The translations under genes and the position numbers were made by a program. The notes beneath the pieces are model-generated. The model had not been told where the DNA came from and searched no databases. It saw only the letters and a list, made by a program, of their open reading frames with translations. This document shows positions 8,260-17,302 of a stretch of 64,000 bases of DNA, in pieces. Position 1 is the first letter of the stretch. Each line of letters starts with the position of its first letter. This stretch comes from MAG-120531 sp038125995 (lineage in GTDB: Bacteria; Bacteroidota; Bacteroidia; Flavobacteriales; Flavobacteriaceae), in assembly GCA_038125995.1 (NCBI GenBank), contig JAYPEX010000004.1, positions 62,001-126,000 on the forward strand, written 5' to 3'.

Positions 8260-9876
8260 TTAGTTGTTTTTGTGATCACAAGCCGCTTTTACAAAATTGA
8301 CAAAAAGTGGATGTGGATTGAGAACCGTACTCTTGTACTCTGGATGGTATTGAACTCCAACAAACCATGGATGGGTAGGTATTTCAACGATTTCAACCAA
8401 ATTAGTCTCTGTGTTAATTCCAGAAGCTTTCATACCGTTGGCTTCAATTGGAGCTCTGTAGTCATTGTTGAATTCAAAACGGTGACGGTGTCTTTCTGAA
8501 ATCACCTTTGCATTTGAATAAATTGATGCAGCTAAGCTTCCTTCTTCTAATTGACAATCCCATGCTCCTAAGCGCATCGTACCTCCTTTGTGAGTCACAG
8601 CTTTCTGTTCCTCCATAAGATTGATTACTGGATTCTTGCAATATTTATCCATCTCTAATGAGTTGGCATCTTTAATTCCCAATACATTTCTAGAGAATTC
8701 AATAACGGCCATTTGCATTCCAAGACAAATTCCTAAAAATGGAATATTGTTTTCTCTTGCGTATTGTACAGCCTTAATCTTTCCTTCAATTCCGCGTTCT
8801 CCAAAACCTGGAGCTACTAGTATTCCGTGTAATCCTTGAAGTTCTTCTTCAACTTTATCCACGGTAAGGTGTTCTGAGTGAACTGATTTTACAATCACCT
8901 TCACCTCGTTTTCAGCACCTGCGTGTATAAAGGATTCTAATATCGACTTATATGAGTCCTGTAATTCGACATATTTTCCAATAAGTCCAATTTCAACAAC
9001 ATTTTTTGGGTTTTTATGGCGTTTTAAAAATGCCTTCCACTGATCCAAATTAGGTTCAGAATAACCTTCTAGTTTAAGTTTATCCAAAACGACTTGATCC
9101 AATCCTTCTGATTGCATCATAAGAGGTACATCGTAAATGGTAGTGGCATCTATAGATTGAATGACAGCCTCCTTTTTAACATTGCAAAACAAGGCTAGTT
9201 TTCTCTTGATATCATCACTGAGTTCATGCTCTGTTCGACACACCAAAACATCGGCCTTAATTCCACTTTCCATCAGTGTTTTTACCGAGTGTTGCGTAGG
9301 TTTGGTTTTTAATTCTCCTGCTGCAGATAAATAAGGAACTAAGGTCAGATGAATGACCATCGCATTGTCTTCACCTAAATCCCACAACAACTGACGTACT
9401 GCTTCGATATAAGGAAGTGATTCGATATCCCCTACTGTACCACCAATTTCAGTGATTACAATATCGTAATTACCGTTTTTTTCGAGAATTTGAACGCGAT
9501 CTTTTATTTCATTAGTGATATGAGGAATCACTTGAACTGTTTTTCCTAAAAACTCTCCTCTCCGCTCTTTCTCAATAACTGATTGATAAATTCTACCAGT
9601 AGTTACATTGTTTGCTTGAGAAGTAGTGGAATTTAAAAAACGTTCATAGTGACCTAAATCCAAATCGGTTTCAGCTCCGTCATCGGTCACAAAACACTCT
9701 CCATGCTCATAAGGGTTCAGAGTTCCTGGATCCACATTAATATATGGGTCTAACTTTTGAATGGTAGTTCTATAGCCTCTAGACTGTAATAATTTAGCCA
9801 ATGAAGCTGCAATTATTCCCTTTCCTAATGAAGAAGTTACCCCTCCGGTAACAAATATGTATTTAGTTTGCGACAT
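8260..9876 (-). CDS. pyrG: CTP synthase
   Basis: CTP synthase converts UTP to CTP with ATP and glutamine. The 538-residue protein shows the synthase P-loop near the start (GGVTSSLGKG), the Mg/UTP region GECFVTDDGAETDLD and TEIGGTVGDIES, and the C-terminal glutaminase domain with FLGICLGMQ (nucleophilic Cys) and HPEYKS (catalytic His-Glu pair). Its message begins with a short leader that can fold into a hairpin directly before the start codon (see the entry at 9877-9905), so expression may be controlled at initiation. yidC follows in the same operon. Confidence 0.97.
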   Translation of the reverse strand: MSQTKYIFVTGGVTSSLGKGIIAASLAKLLQSRGYRTTIQKLDPYINVDPGTLNPYEHGECFVTDDGAETDLDLGHYERFLNSTTSQANNVTTGRIYQSVIEKERRGEFLGKTVQVIPHITNEIKDRVQILEKNGNYDIVITEIGGTVGDIESLPYIEAVRQLLWDLGEDNAMVIHLTLVPYLSAAGELKTKPTQHSVKTLMESGIKADVLVCRTEHELSDDIKRKLALFCNVKKEAVIQSIDATTIYDVPLMMQSEGLDQVVLDKLKLEGYSEPNLDQWKAFLKRHKNPKNVVEIGLIGKYVELQDSYKSILESFIHAGAENEVKVIVKSVHSEHLTVDKVEEELQGLHGILVAPGFGERGIEGKIKAVQYARENNIPFLGICLGMQMAVIEFSRNVLGIKDANSLEMDKYCKNPVINLMEEQKAVTHKGGTMRLGAWDCQLEEGSLAASIYSNAKVISERHRHRFEFNNDYRAPIEANGMKASGINTETNLVEIVEIPTHPWFVGVQYHPEYKSTVLNPHPLFVNFVKAACDHKNN

Positions 9877-9905
9877 CTTGCGTTTACTTGATTTATCAAC
9901 GCAAG
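9877..9905 (-). promoter_or_regulatory. Hairpin forming the whole pyrG 5' leader
   Basis: CTTGCGTT and AACGCAAG are perfect 8-base inverted arms separated by 13 bases. On the minus strand the second arm ends on the base just before the pyrG ATG. With the -7 element at 9906-9913, the first arm lies at or next to the transcription start, so nearly the entire leader would be this hairpin. Folding could mask the start region. The regulatory role is inference. Confidence 0.5.
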
Positions 9906-9913
9906 CAAAAATA
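9906..9913 (-). promoter_or_regulatory. -7 promoter element of pyrG
   Basis: The minus strand reads TATTTTTG, an exact TAnnTTTG, 29 bases upstream of the pyrG ATG. No convincing TTTG -33 box stands at the usual distance. Confidence 0.6.
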
Positions 9914-9984
9914 CAAATTGGAAATGGAAATCTCCCAGTTTTTGATGAAAATACCTATATTTATTTAAAATAAACCGTTTACAC

Positions 9985-10845
9985 ATGAAAAGAAGAGATT
10001 TCATTGGAACTGCAGCTGTGTCTACAATTGGACTAACTGCCTACCCAAAAGACTTTATCAAAACAGAAGAAAAAAAATTTGAGCTCAAAAATAATATCAA
10101 TCACTCTGTTTGTCAATGGTGTTTTAACGATACACCACTTGAAGAATTTTTGCAAATTCTAAATGACTTGAATATTAGAAACATTGACCTTCTTGGCCCA
10201 AAAGACTGGCCATTACTACACCAATACAATATCAATTGTTCGATGTGCAATGGCGCAGAAATCAGTTTGACAGAGGGTTGGAATGACCCTCAATATCATC
10301 CTGAGCTCATCAAACGCTACCGAGAAATGATTCCTAAAGTAGCTGAAAACGGTTTTAAAAACCTCATCTGTTTTAGTGGAAATCGAAGAGGAATGAGTGA
10401 TACAGATGGTTTGGCGAATTGTATAATGGGATTAAAAAAAATCATGCCATTAGCTGAAAAACACGGTGTTGTTATTCAAATGGAATTATTTAATCAACAA
10501 AACCACCCAGATTATATGTGTGATAACTCGGCTTGGGGTATTGCTCTTTGCAAAGGATTGGGTTCTGAAAATTTCAAATTACTCTTCGACATCTATCATA
10601 TGCAAATTCAAGAAGGAGACATCATTAAGTCCATCAGAGACAACCACCACTACTTTGGACACTATCACACTGCAGGAGTTCCTGGTAGAAATGAGATTGA
10701 TGAAACTCAAGAACTCTACTATCCTGCAATTATGAAAGCCATCCTAGAAACGGGATATAAAGGAGTCGTTGCACAAGAATTTATCTGTAAATACGAAGAT
10801 AAGATTGACTCATTAAAGAAAGCCTTTAAAGTCTGTGATGTTTAA
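9985..10845 (+). CDS. Exported TIM-barrel sugar isomerase-like protein (hydroxypyruvate isomerase family)
   Basis: A 286-residue protein with a Tat-type signal: KRRDFIG followed by a short hydrophobic stretch ending near residue 20. The mature part is an AP-endonuclease-2/xylose-isomerase-like TIM barrel. MELFNQ (Glu ligand), LLFDIYHMQIQEGD (Asp and His) and GHYHTAGVPGRNEIDETQELYY match the metal-site strands of hydroxypyruvate isomerase homologues. The true substrate in this exported clade is not known to me. It stands alone on the plus strand, and its 3' end overlaps the convergent LysM gene by four bases. Confidence 0.8.
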   Translation: MKRRDFIGTAAVSTIGLTAYPKDFIKTEEKKFELKNNINHSVCQWCFNDTPLEEFLQILNDLNIRNIDLLGPKDWPLLHQYNINCSMCNGAEISLTEGWNDPQYHPELIKRYREMIPKVAENGFKNLICFSGNRRGMSDTDGLANCIMGLKKIMPLAEKHGVVIQMELFNQQNHPDYMCDNSAWGIALCKGLGSENFKLLFDIYHMQIQEGDIIKSIRDNHHYFGHYHTAGVPGRNEIDETQELYYPAIMKAILETGYKGVVAQEFICKYEDKIDSLKKAFKVCDV

Positions 10846-12386
10846 TCAAAAAGTTTAATATCCATAGCTTCATAGCGGAAGATATAGGAACTTTTATTGT
10901 AAAAACCACCTTGTAAACTGTCTTGTACTAACCATAAACGATGGGTGAGGTAAGGCAGTTTTCTTTTCAAATAATTCGAGGAATTTTCGAGTACTTCTAA
11001 AGCGGTATAGATAGTCAGATCGTAACCTCTCAAAGCGTATCGATCAGGATAATACCCAAATCGTTCTTCATAGGCTTCAGAAAATTCCTTGTTATTTAGC
11101 AGTGAATAGAAATTAGGGTAACTAAAGTTGAGGTTGGTCAACTGTTGTTGATCGACTATATCGTTCTCAAAGGCACTACTGTAATTGGTTGTAAACATTT
11201 TAATCTTTACAGAATCTCTCAGAGAAGAGTTCAACATAGAACTGATCGATGAGGCCAACTTTACATTTTGAGTCTCTACAAATACCCAGTTCGGAATAAT
11301 TGAATCCAATCTTGAAGACAAGGTATCTACATCGACAGAAACTTCCTTTATAAGCTCCATGGAAACTGCATTTGGAAATTGGTTCACGATGGCTTCTCTC
11401 GCCTTTATATTCAATGAATCAGCTACAATCAAGACCTTTTCATTAGAATAGCGCAAAGAAGCTAACTTCAATACACGATCTCTAAAAATCGAATCTGAAG
11501 GAATCGGAATATGTGCTTTAGGATATTTATAACTGTTTTCAGAGGCAGAAGGATAAACGATTGGAATATTGTTACGCATTGCATAAGAAGTCGCTGCCTC
11601 GAAAGTCCTACTGCTTAAAGGGCCGATGATCGCATCAAAATTAAGGCTGTCGAGATCCATCAACCTAAGAGCTAAATGAGTATTGTCTAATTGGGTATCA
11701 ATCGGAATTGGACTGATATGAATATCGTGTTTTGACAATTGCTCAATTGCCATCAATGCTCCTTGATAAAAGTGAATACTAAACTTCATATCCCTTCTCG
11801 CTTCAAATGTTTTCTCCATAAGAAGGGTGTCTAATAGCGCTGATTTGTCCGTTCTAAAAGGAAGTGGATAGGCTATGGTGTAATATTTAGATTCACTGTA
11901 AAATGGTTCAAATAAAGGTTCTCTATATCCTAGTTTATACGAGATTGATTCTTGATTATAAGGTCTGACTTTAAGATTCATTCCGATTTGAAGACCCGTC
12001 AATAACAATCCTGGATTATAGTCCAAAATATCTTTTAAAGGAGTTTGATACCTTCTCACTAAATCGTAGAAAGTTTCCTTGGGATTTACTCTGTGAATGA
12101 TGTATTGATCAATAGGAGCCTCCTTTCGTATGTAAATGGAATCTCCTACGTTTAGAGAATTTTCTATAGCAATTGGAAGTTCAACAGTAACACCAACAGG
12201 TAAGGAGTTGTAGTCTTCTGAAAGATGAGGGTTTAATTTTAAAAAGGAATCTTGACTTATTTGAAAATCCTTGAGAATTCTCCAACGGTTATCCGACTGT
12301 CTAATCTTATAAGTTCCCGTTTGTTGTGCATAACCCAACAAGGAAAACAAAAATAAAACAGCTAATAAGTTCCTTTTTAATTGCAT
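10842..12386 (-). CDS. Exported LysM protein with periplasmic-binding-protein fold
   Basis: About 514 residues after a signal peptide (MQLKRNLLAVLFLFSLLGYA). Two LysM-like segments follow, roughly residues 25-70 and 110-160, including KETFYDLVRRYQTPLKDILDYNPGL; LysM binds peptidoglycan. The rest (about 190-514) resembles a type I periplasmic binding protein (IIGPLSSRTFEAATSYAM, IPIVYPSASEN), as in ABC amino-acid receptors, but without a transporter nearby. A wall-bound receptor or scaffold role is inference. The ATG at 12386 shares a base with the guaA stop (TAATG), suggesting coupled translation; an ATG nine bases earlier at 12395 is possible. Confidence 0.75.
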   Translation of the reverse strand: MQLKRNLLAVLFLFSLLGYAQQTGTYKIRQSDNRWRILKDFQISQDSFLKLNPHLSEDYNSLPVGVTVELPIAIENSLNVGDSIYIRKEAPIDQYIIHRVNPKETFYDLVRRYQTPLKDILDYNPGLLLTGLQIGMNLKVRPYNQESISYKLGYREPLFEPFYSESKYYTIAYPLPFRTDKSALLDTLLMEKTFEARRDMKFSIHFYQGALMAIEQLSKHDIHISPIPIDTQLDNTHLALRLMDLDSLNFDAIIGPLSSRTFEAATSYAMRNNIPIVYPSASENSYKYPKAHIPIPSDSIFRDRVLKLASLRYSNEKVLIVADSLNIKAREAIVNQFPNAVSMELIKEVSVDVDTLSSRLDSIIPNWVFVETQNVKLASSISSMLNSSLRDSVKIKMFTTNYSSAFENDIVDQQQLTNLNFSYPNFYSLLNNKEFSEAYEERFGYYPDRYALRGYDLTIYTALEVLENSSNYLKRKLPYLTHRLWLVQDSLQGGFYNKSSYIFRYEAMDIKLFD

Positions 12387-13918
12387 TATTCCCATTCTAT
12401 AGTTGCAGGTGGCTTCGAGCTGATATCGTATACGACTCTATTGACCCCTGGAACCTTATTGATAATATCGTTTGATACCTTCTGTAAAAATTCATAAGGA
12501 AAGTTGACCCAATCAGCAGTCATACCATCGGTACTTTCTACTGCTCTTAAGGCAACACATTTTTCATAAGTACGTTCATCTCCCATTACTCCAACAGAAT
12601 TAACTGGAAGTAACATAGCTCCTGCTTGCCATACTTTGTCATACAATCCCCACTCTCTGAGTCCATTAACAAAAACAGCGTCTACTTCTTGAAGAATACG
12701 AACCTTTTCTGGAGTAATATCTCCAAGAATTCGAATACCAAGTCCAGGACCTGGAAAAGGGTGTCTTCCCAATAACTTAGCATCGATACCCAAGGCGGCA
12801 CCCACTCTTCTCACTTCATCTTTAAAAAGAAGTTTAAGTGGTTCTACTACTTTTAATTTCATATAATCAGGAAGTCCACCTACATTGTGGTGGCTTTTGA
12901 TTGTTGCCGAAGGACCACCTGTAGCAGAAACTGATTCGATCACATCAGGATAAATCGTTCCTTGACCGAGCCACTTCGCGTCTTCTACTTTATGAGATTC
13001 ATCGTCAAAAACATCGATAAATACTTTACCTATTGTCTTGCGTTTTGTTTCTGGATCACTAATCCCTTTTAAGGCATCTAAAAATCGATCGGAAGCATCA
13101 ACACCTTTGACGTTAAGCCCCATATGCTTGTATTGATCCAATACCTGTGAAAACTCATCTTTTCTAAGCAGACCGTTATTAACAAAAATACAGTGTAAAT
13201 GAGATCCAATAGCTTTGTGCAGCAAAACTGCAGCTACAGTTGAATCAACACCACCAGACAATCCTAAGATTACCTTATCAGATCCAACGGTGTTTTTAAT
13301 TTCTTCAACCGTTTCATTTACAAATGAATCTGGTGTCCAATCTTGTTGAACTCCTGCAATATCTACCAAGAAGTTTTTGAGCATCTTCGCTCCATCTGTA
13401 GAATGGTAAACTTCTGGGTGAAACTGAATTGCATAGGTCGTTTCACCTTCAATTTTATATGCTGCATTCTTTACATCATCGGTACTTCCTATGAGCTTTG
13501 CATTAGAAGGAAGGTGTTTAATGGTATCCGAATGACTCATCCAAACCTGAGATCCAGTGTCTACTCCATCAAAGAAGTGATCATCGTGATCTAAAAACGA
13601 AAGCTTTGCCCTACCGTATTCTCTAGTATTCGAAGGAGCGACTTCTCCCCCTCCAAAATGAGCTAGATACTGTGCTCCATAACAAACTGCTAATAATGGT
13701 TTTTTTTCTTGAATCTGAGAAAGGTCAGGATGTGGCGCATCCTCTGCTCTAACTGAAAAAGGTGACCCAGATAGGATAACAGCTTTGTAAATATCTAAGT
13801 TCTTTGGAAGTTTATTGTAAGGTTTAATCTCACAAAAAATATTGAGCTCTCTTACTCTCCTAGCGATGAGTTGAGTATACTGTGAGCCAAAATCTAAAAT
13901 AAGGACGTTATTATGCAT
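12386..13918 (-). CDS. guaA: GMP synthase (glutamine-hydrolysing)
   Basis: GuaA aminates XMP to GMP using glutamine. The 510-residue protein has the class I glutaminase domain (VLILDFGSQYTQ, LAVCYGAQYLA with the nucleophilic Cys, QFHPEVYHS), the PP-loop LSGGVDSTVAA near residue 222, and the C-terminal dimerisation domain ending SSKPPATIEWE, as in the family. I place the start at the ATG at 13918. An upstream TTG at 13924 would extend it by two residues but overlaps the -7 promoter element. The message therefore seems leaderless or nearly so. guaB, the preceding step of the pathway, is elsewhere in the window at 58444-59916. Confidence 0.96.
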   Translation of the reverse strand: MHNNVLILDFGSQYTQLIARRVRELNIFCEIKPYNKLPKNLDIYKAVILSGSPFSVRAEDAPHPDLSQIQEKKPLLAVCYGAQYLAHFGGGEVAPSNTREYGRAKLSFLDHDDHFFDGVDTGSQVWMSHSDTIKHLPSNAKLIGSTDDVKNAAYKIEGETTYAIQFHPEVYHSTDGAKMLKNFLVDIAGVQQDWTPDSFVNETVEEIKNTVGSDKVILGLSGGVDSTVAAVLLHKAIGSHLHCIFVNNGLLRKDEFSQVLDQYKHMGLNVKGVDASDRFLDALKGISDPETKRKTIGKVFIDVFDDESHKVEDAKWLGQGTIYPDVIESVSATGGPSATIKSHHNVGGLPDYMKLKVVEPLKLLFKDEVRRVGAALGIDAKLLGRHPFPGPGLGIRILGDITPEKVRILQEVDAVFVNGLREWGLYDKVWQAGAMLLPVNSVGVMGDERTYEKCVALRAVESTDGMTADWVNFPYEFLQKVSNDIINKVPGVNRVVYDISSKPPATIEWE

Positions 13919-13921
13919 GCG

Positions 13922-13929
13922 CAAAAATA
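13922..13929 (-). promoter_or_regulatory. -7 promoter element of guaA, abutting the start codon
   Basis: The minus strand reads TATTTTTG, an exact TAnnTTTG. Only three bases separate it from the ATG at 13918, so transcription would begin at or next to the start codon. No clear -33 TTTG was found at 17-21 bases. Confidence 0.5.
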
Positions 13930-14030
13930 ATAATTTGAACGTTAACTATAAGTTCATTTAACTGCTAATTTTAAGAATCAATCTTAAACCTAACAATATC
14001 AATAATTAGTATTCAAAAATTCAGCCAAAA

Positions 14031-14207
14031 TCAATTCATGGAATCTAAAATAACCCTGACATCTTCTTTTGTAGTTTCAGGATTGATAAAACAAAAACGT
14101 GCAATAGTCTCCATTTGACCGTCAATTTGATATTTAGTCGGTGTCACCAATGCAAAATTATCTGCAAGATTTTTTGGTGTCCACTTTCGGTAATCTTCTA
14201 GAGTGCA
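14031..14207 (-). pseudogene. 3' remnant of a PLP-dependent decarboxylase
   Basis: On the minus strand this stretch stays open for 58 codons up to a TGA at 14033-14031, but it has no start codon and is preceded in frame by a stop (14210-14208). Its translation looks like the C-terminus of a group II pyridoxal-phosphate decarboxylase: FALVTPTKYQ, then ETIARFCFINPETTKEDV and a final helix ILDSMN. The catalytic domain is absent, because bshC ends only six bases upstream. I read it as what is left after a deletion. Recognition rests on the short C-terminal pattern alone, so the family call is moderate. Confidence 0.6.
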
Positions 14208-14213
14208 TCATCA

Positions 14214-15812
14214 CTAAAGTTTTAAAATGATGAATTCCTTCTTCAGAGGATTTAAATGAGTTAACAACTCCTTCTTGAATGAAGTGGAATACTCCAAATA
14301 AAACTCGGAGAAATTTGTATTGCGCTCTTGCAAGCCCTCTCTGGGAAATAGTTCCTCTTGTAAATTGACTAGACGAACAACTTCTTGACCTAGCTTTTGT
14401 TTCTGAGCTTTGAGCAAGCGTTTTTCCAGTTTATCAATCCCCTTTAATTGTTTTATTTCTTGAGCTTTAACAGCACCTAAAAAAGAGGCATCCGTTTGAC
14501 TGGCTATCTGATATAAATTTTCAAATTGCTCATTTAATCGATTTTTTAAAGGACTTAGATCAATGTCTATATTTGATATTTTTCGAATATGTCTATTGAT
14601 TAAATCACCCCTGCTTAAAAATAAATCAGCAATAGAAAGACCTAGCTTTTGAATCTTATCATATTGCTTTTGACTCATTACGAGTACTGAATCTCTTAGC
14701 ATTAGAATTGGGAATATGATTTCTTGAGCCTCAAACATCGATTTGAGTTCAAACCAATAAGCCAGTTCACCTCCTCCTCCAATGTAGGCCAAATTTGGAA
14801 GAATTGCTTCTTGATAAAGAGGTCTTGTAATAACATTCGGAGAAAATCGATCTGGATGTTGCTCAAGTTCTGTTATGAGCTCATCCTTGGTAAACTGAAT
14901 TGCTGTATTTAAAACAGAATAGACTCCACCTTCTTCGACAAAACGCTCTCTCAATCCTTCTTTTAAGTAGAAAAAATTGAGTTTTCGTGGATTGACTTGA
15001 ATCGAATATGCCTTCTTTTGAAGCAATTCAATCGTATCATTCACTTTTTTAAAGCCTATTTGATCGAAAAGATCTCTTTTTATCTGAGGGATGAATAGCC
15101 TTTTTAATTCGACATTGTTAGGTTCCAACACAACGAGTCCATCCTCTTTAAAAAGTTCATTTGCTAAATAAAAAGTAGCTTCACCTAGAGTTTGGTGTTC
15201 TGTGTAAGCCCTTTTAAAAAGACCCTTGAGATCTTTTGCTGCATCAGAAGATCCTAATTCTGATGAAAGAAGCCCCAAGACCGTGTCTAAGTTTTCTGTT
15301 TTAAATTTTCCAACAGCACCAGATTGATGTTCTTGTCCTTCCCATCTAAAAACTTTCCCCTTTAAGTGAAAGTGGTTTATTTCTTCAAAATCATGATCTT
15401 CAGTCGCCATCCAATATATTGGAACAAAATCACATTCAGGATAGGATTCCTTGAGGGATTTACACAAGTTTATAACTGAGATGATCTTGTATAAAAAATA
15501 GAGGGGACCTGTAAACAGGTTCAGTTGATGTCCCGTAGTTACTGTAAAAGCATTCTCATTGGACAAGGATTCAATTCGATCTAATACCAAGTCACTAGTC
15601 GCTACAACTTGATATTGATTTTTTAAAGTTTCTACTAATTGTTTTCTGTGTGACTTTGAAAAATTTCTTTTTAATTCAATTTGATTCTTAAAACCGTTGA
15701 GATCTGGAGTATTGCCAAAAAATGATTGTAGATTTTTTTCTCCACAGATATAATCTAAAATTGTTTTGGAAAAATATCCAGTTTCACTGTATGGAAGATG
15801 ATCTTGATTCAT
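14214..15812 (-). CDS. bshC: Bacillithiol synthase BshC (cysteine-adding enzyme)
   Basis: BshC joins cysteine to glucosaminyl-malate in the last step of bacillithiol synthesis, a thiol used for redox balance in Firmicutes and many Bacteroidota. The 532-residue protein is of normal family length. Landmarks are TGHQLNLFTGPLYFLYKIIS near residue 90, IYWMATEDHDFEEINHF with the nucleotide-fold His/Asp cluster, and LAYIGGGGELAYWFELK in the middle, followed by a long coiled-coil region around residues 395-480. No bshA or bshB is visible in this window. The 191 bases upstream show no certain promoter. Confidence 0.92.
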   Translation of the reverse strand: MNQDHLPYSETGYFSKTILDYICGEKNLQSFFGNTPDLNGFKNQIELKRNFSKSHRKQLVETLKNQYQVVATSDLVLDRIESLSNENAFTVTTGHQLNLFTGPLYFLYKIISVINLCKSLKESYPECDFVPIYWMATEDHDFEEINHFHLKGKVFRWEGQEHQSGAVGKFKTENLDTVLGLLSSELGSSDAAKDLKGLFKRAYTEHQTLGEATFYLANELFKEDGLVVLEPNNVELKRLFIPQIKRDLFDQIGFKKVNDTIELLQKKAYSIQVNPRKLNFFYLKEGLRERFVEEGGVYSVLNTAIQFTKDELITELEQHPDRFSPNVITRPLYQEAILPNLAYIGGGGELAYWFELKSMFEAQEIIFPILMLRDSVLVMSQKQYDKIQKLGLSIADLFLSRGDLINRHIRKISNIDIDLSPLKNRLNEQFENLYQIASQTDASFLGAVKAQEIKQLKGIDKLEKRLLKAQKQKLGQEVVRLVNLQEELFPREGLQERNTNFSEFYLEYSTSFKKELLTHLNPLKKEFIILKL

Positions 15813-16003
15813 AGAAATTTTAAAACATAAATATAAAACACTTCAAGAAGATAGTTGCAACTTTCTAAATTTTTAAGGGGTTTTTAGCTAATATACTACT
15901 ATAACATCCTTTTTAACATTTTATTGGAATAATATTTGTGGTATAATAAGTAAATTGAATTGGACAACTTTTTTGTATTGTTCATAACCTAAATCTTTAC
16001 ATC

Positions 16004-17296
16004 ATGAAAACAACTCTTTTTAAGCGTTCTACCAAATTGACCAAGAGCTTTTTCATTGTATTTACACTTCTATCATCTCCCCTACTTCAAGCACAAGAAT
16101 CCACAAATCAGGGTGATTACTTAGAATACAGAGGAACGATTATAGATAGAAAATCAGAACAACCTTTGTTATTTGCCACCATAACTATTGAAGGAACAAA
16201 TGCCAGTTCGGTCAGCAATAATGCTGGAGAATATCTCATCAAAGTACCAAAAGTACTTACAGAAAGAAATTTAATGGTACAATACGTGGGTTATCAAACT
16301 GCGGTCATTCCAATTAAATCATTAGCTAACGACAGTACTATTTTAATGGATACTTCAGAACTACTGTTAAAAGAAGTCGATGTAATCGCACCTAGAAATC
16401 CAGCTCAATTGGTAATCGATGTCATGGCAAACAAAGGAGCTAATTACTTTGATCAGTCGAAGTTTATGACGGCTTTCTACAGAGAACAAGTCAAGAGAAG
16501 ATCTAAGAATATCGCTCTTGCTGAAGCTGTGACAACTATTTTAAAACGTCCTTACAACAGTGATGTTAACGACGCAATTTCAATTGTAAAAGCTAGAAAA
16601 AACACTGACTACAGCCAAAAAGACACCTTGGCAATGAAATTCCAAGGAGGTCCCTATAATGCGTTGTTTATCGACATCATGAAATACAGCGATTTTATTT
16701 TCTCAGAGGAGCTTATCAATTTATATGATTTTAGCTTTAATGGGTCTACTAGAATCGACGATAGAATTATTTACATTGTTCATTTTGAACCCAAAGTCAG
16801 CACTAAAGAACAACTATATACCGGTAATCTTTACATCGATATCGAAAACAAATTACTAACCAATGCCATATTTGCTTTAAAAATCACAAATAATGAACGA
16901 GCAGCTCGTCTCTTTGTGAAGAAAAAACCAAAAGATGCCTTTGTATATCCTACCGAAGTACTTTATAAGGTTGATTACAGAGAAAAAAACAATCAATGGT
17001 ACTATGGCTATAGTAATATTCATATGACTTTTAAGGTAGAATGGGAAAAAAGATTATTTAATTCCTTATATTCGATGAAAGCTGAAATGGCTATTACAGA
17101 TTGGGAAGAATTGACCGAAAAACAACGTATTAGATATAGAGATCGCGTCAGAAGTTCCATAATCTTAGCTGAAGAAGCAGATGGATTTTCTGATCCTGAA
17201 TTCTGGGGTGCCTATAATATTATAGAACCCGATAAGTCAATTCAAAATGCCATCAGAAAAATCAGACGTCAATTAAAAAGGTTAAACAAGGATTAG
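16004..17296 (+). CDS. Exported protein with carboxypeptidase-like regulatory domain
   Basis: A 430-residue protein with an N-terminal signal (hydrophobic 15-28, cleavage near LQAQ). Residues 40-125 form a carboxypeptidase-D regulatory-like beta-sandwich (YRGTIIDRKSEQPLLFATI, SNNAGEYLIKVP, VQYVGYQT), the fold that begins SusC-type receptors in Bacteroidota. No TonB-dependent barrel follows. The remaining 300 residues are a soluble conserved region (MTAFYREQVKRR, FDFSFNG-like strands) of unknown role, probably periplasmic or surface-linked. The LD-carboxypeptidase gene starts six bases after its stop, so the two are likely one transcript and the protein may relate to the wall. Confidence 0.7.
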   Translation: MKTTLFKRSTKLTKSFFIVFTLLSSPLLQAQESTNQGDYLEYRGTIIDRKSEQPLLFATITIEGTNASSVSNNAGEYLIKVPKVLTERNLMVQYVGYQTAVIPIKSLANDSTILMDTSELLLKEVDVIAPRNPAQLVIDVMANKGANYFDQSKFMTAFYREQVKRRSKNIALAEAVTTILKRPYNSDVNDAISIVKARKNTDYSQKDTLAMKFQGGPYNALFIDIMKYSDFIFSEELINLYDFSFNGSTRIDDRIIYIVHFEPKVSTKEQLYTGNLYIDIENKLLTNAIFALKITNNERAARLFVKKKPKDAFVYPTEVLYKVDYREKNNQWYYGYSNIHMTFKVEWEKRLFNSLYSMKAEMAITDWEELTEKQRIRYRDRVRSSIILAEEADGFSDPEFWGAYNIIEPDKSIQNAIRKIRRQLKRLNKD

Positions 17297-17302
17297 AACT
17301 AT

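Noticed and set aside
13916..13924. TTG at 13924 as the guaA start
   Set aside because: It overlaps the -7 promoter element; the ATG at 13918 gives the standard GuaA N-terminus.
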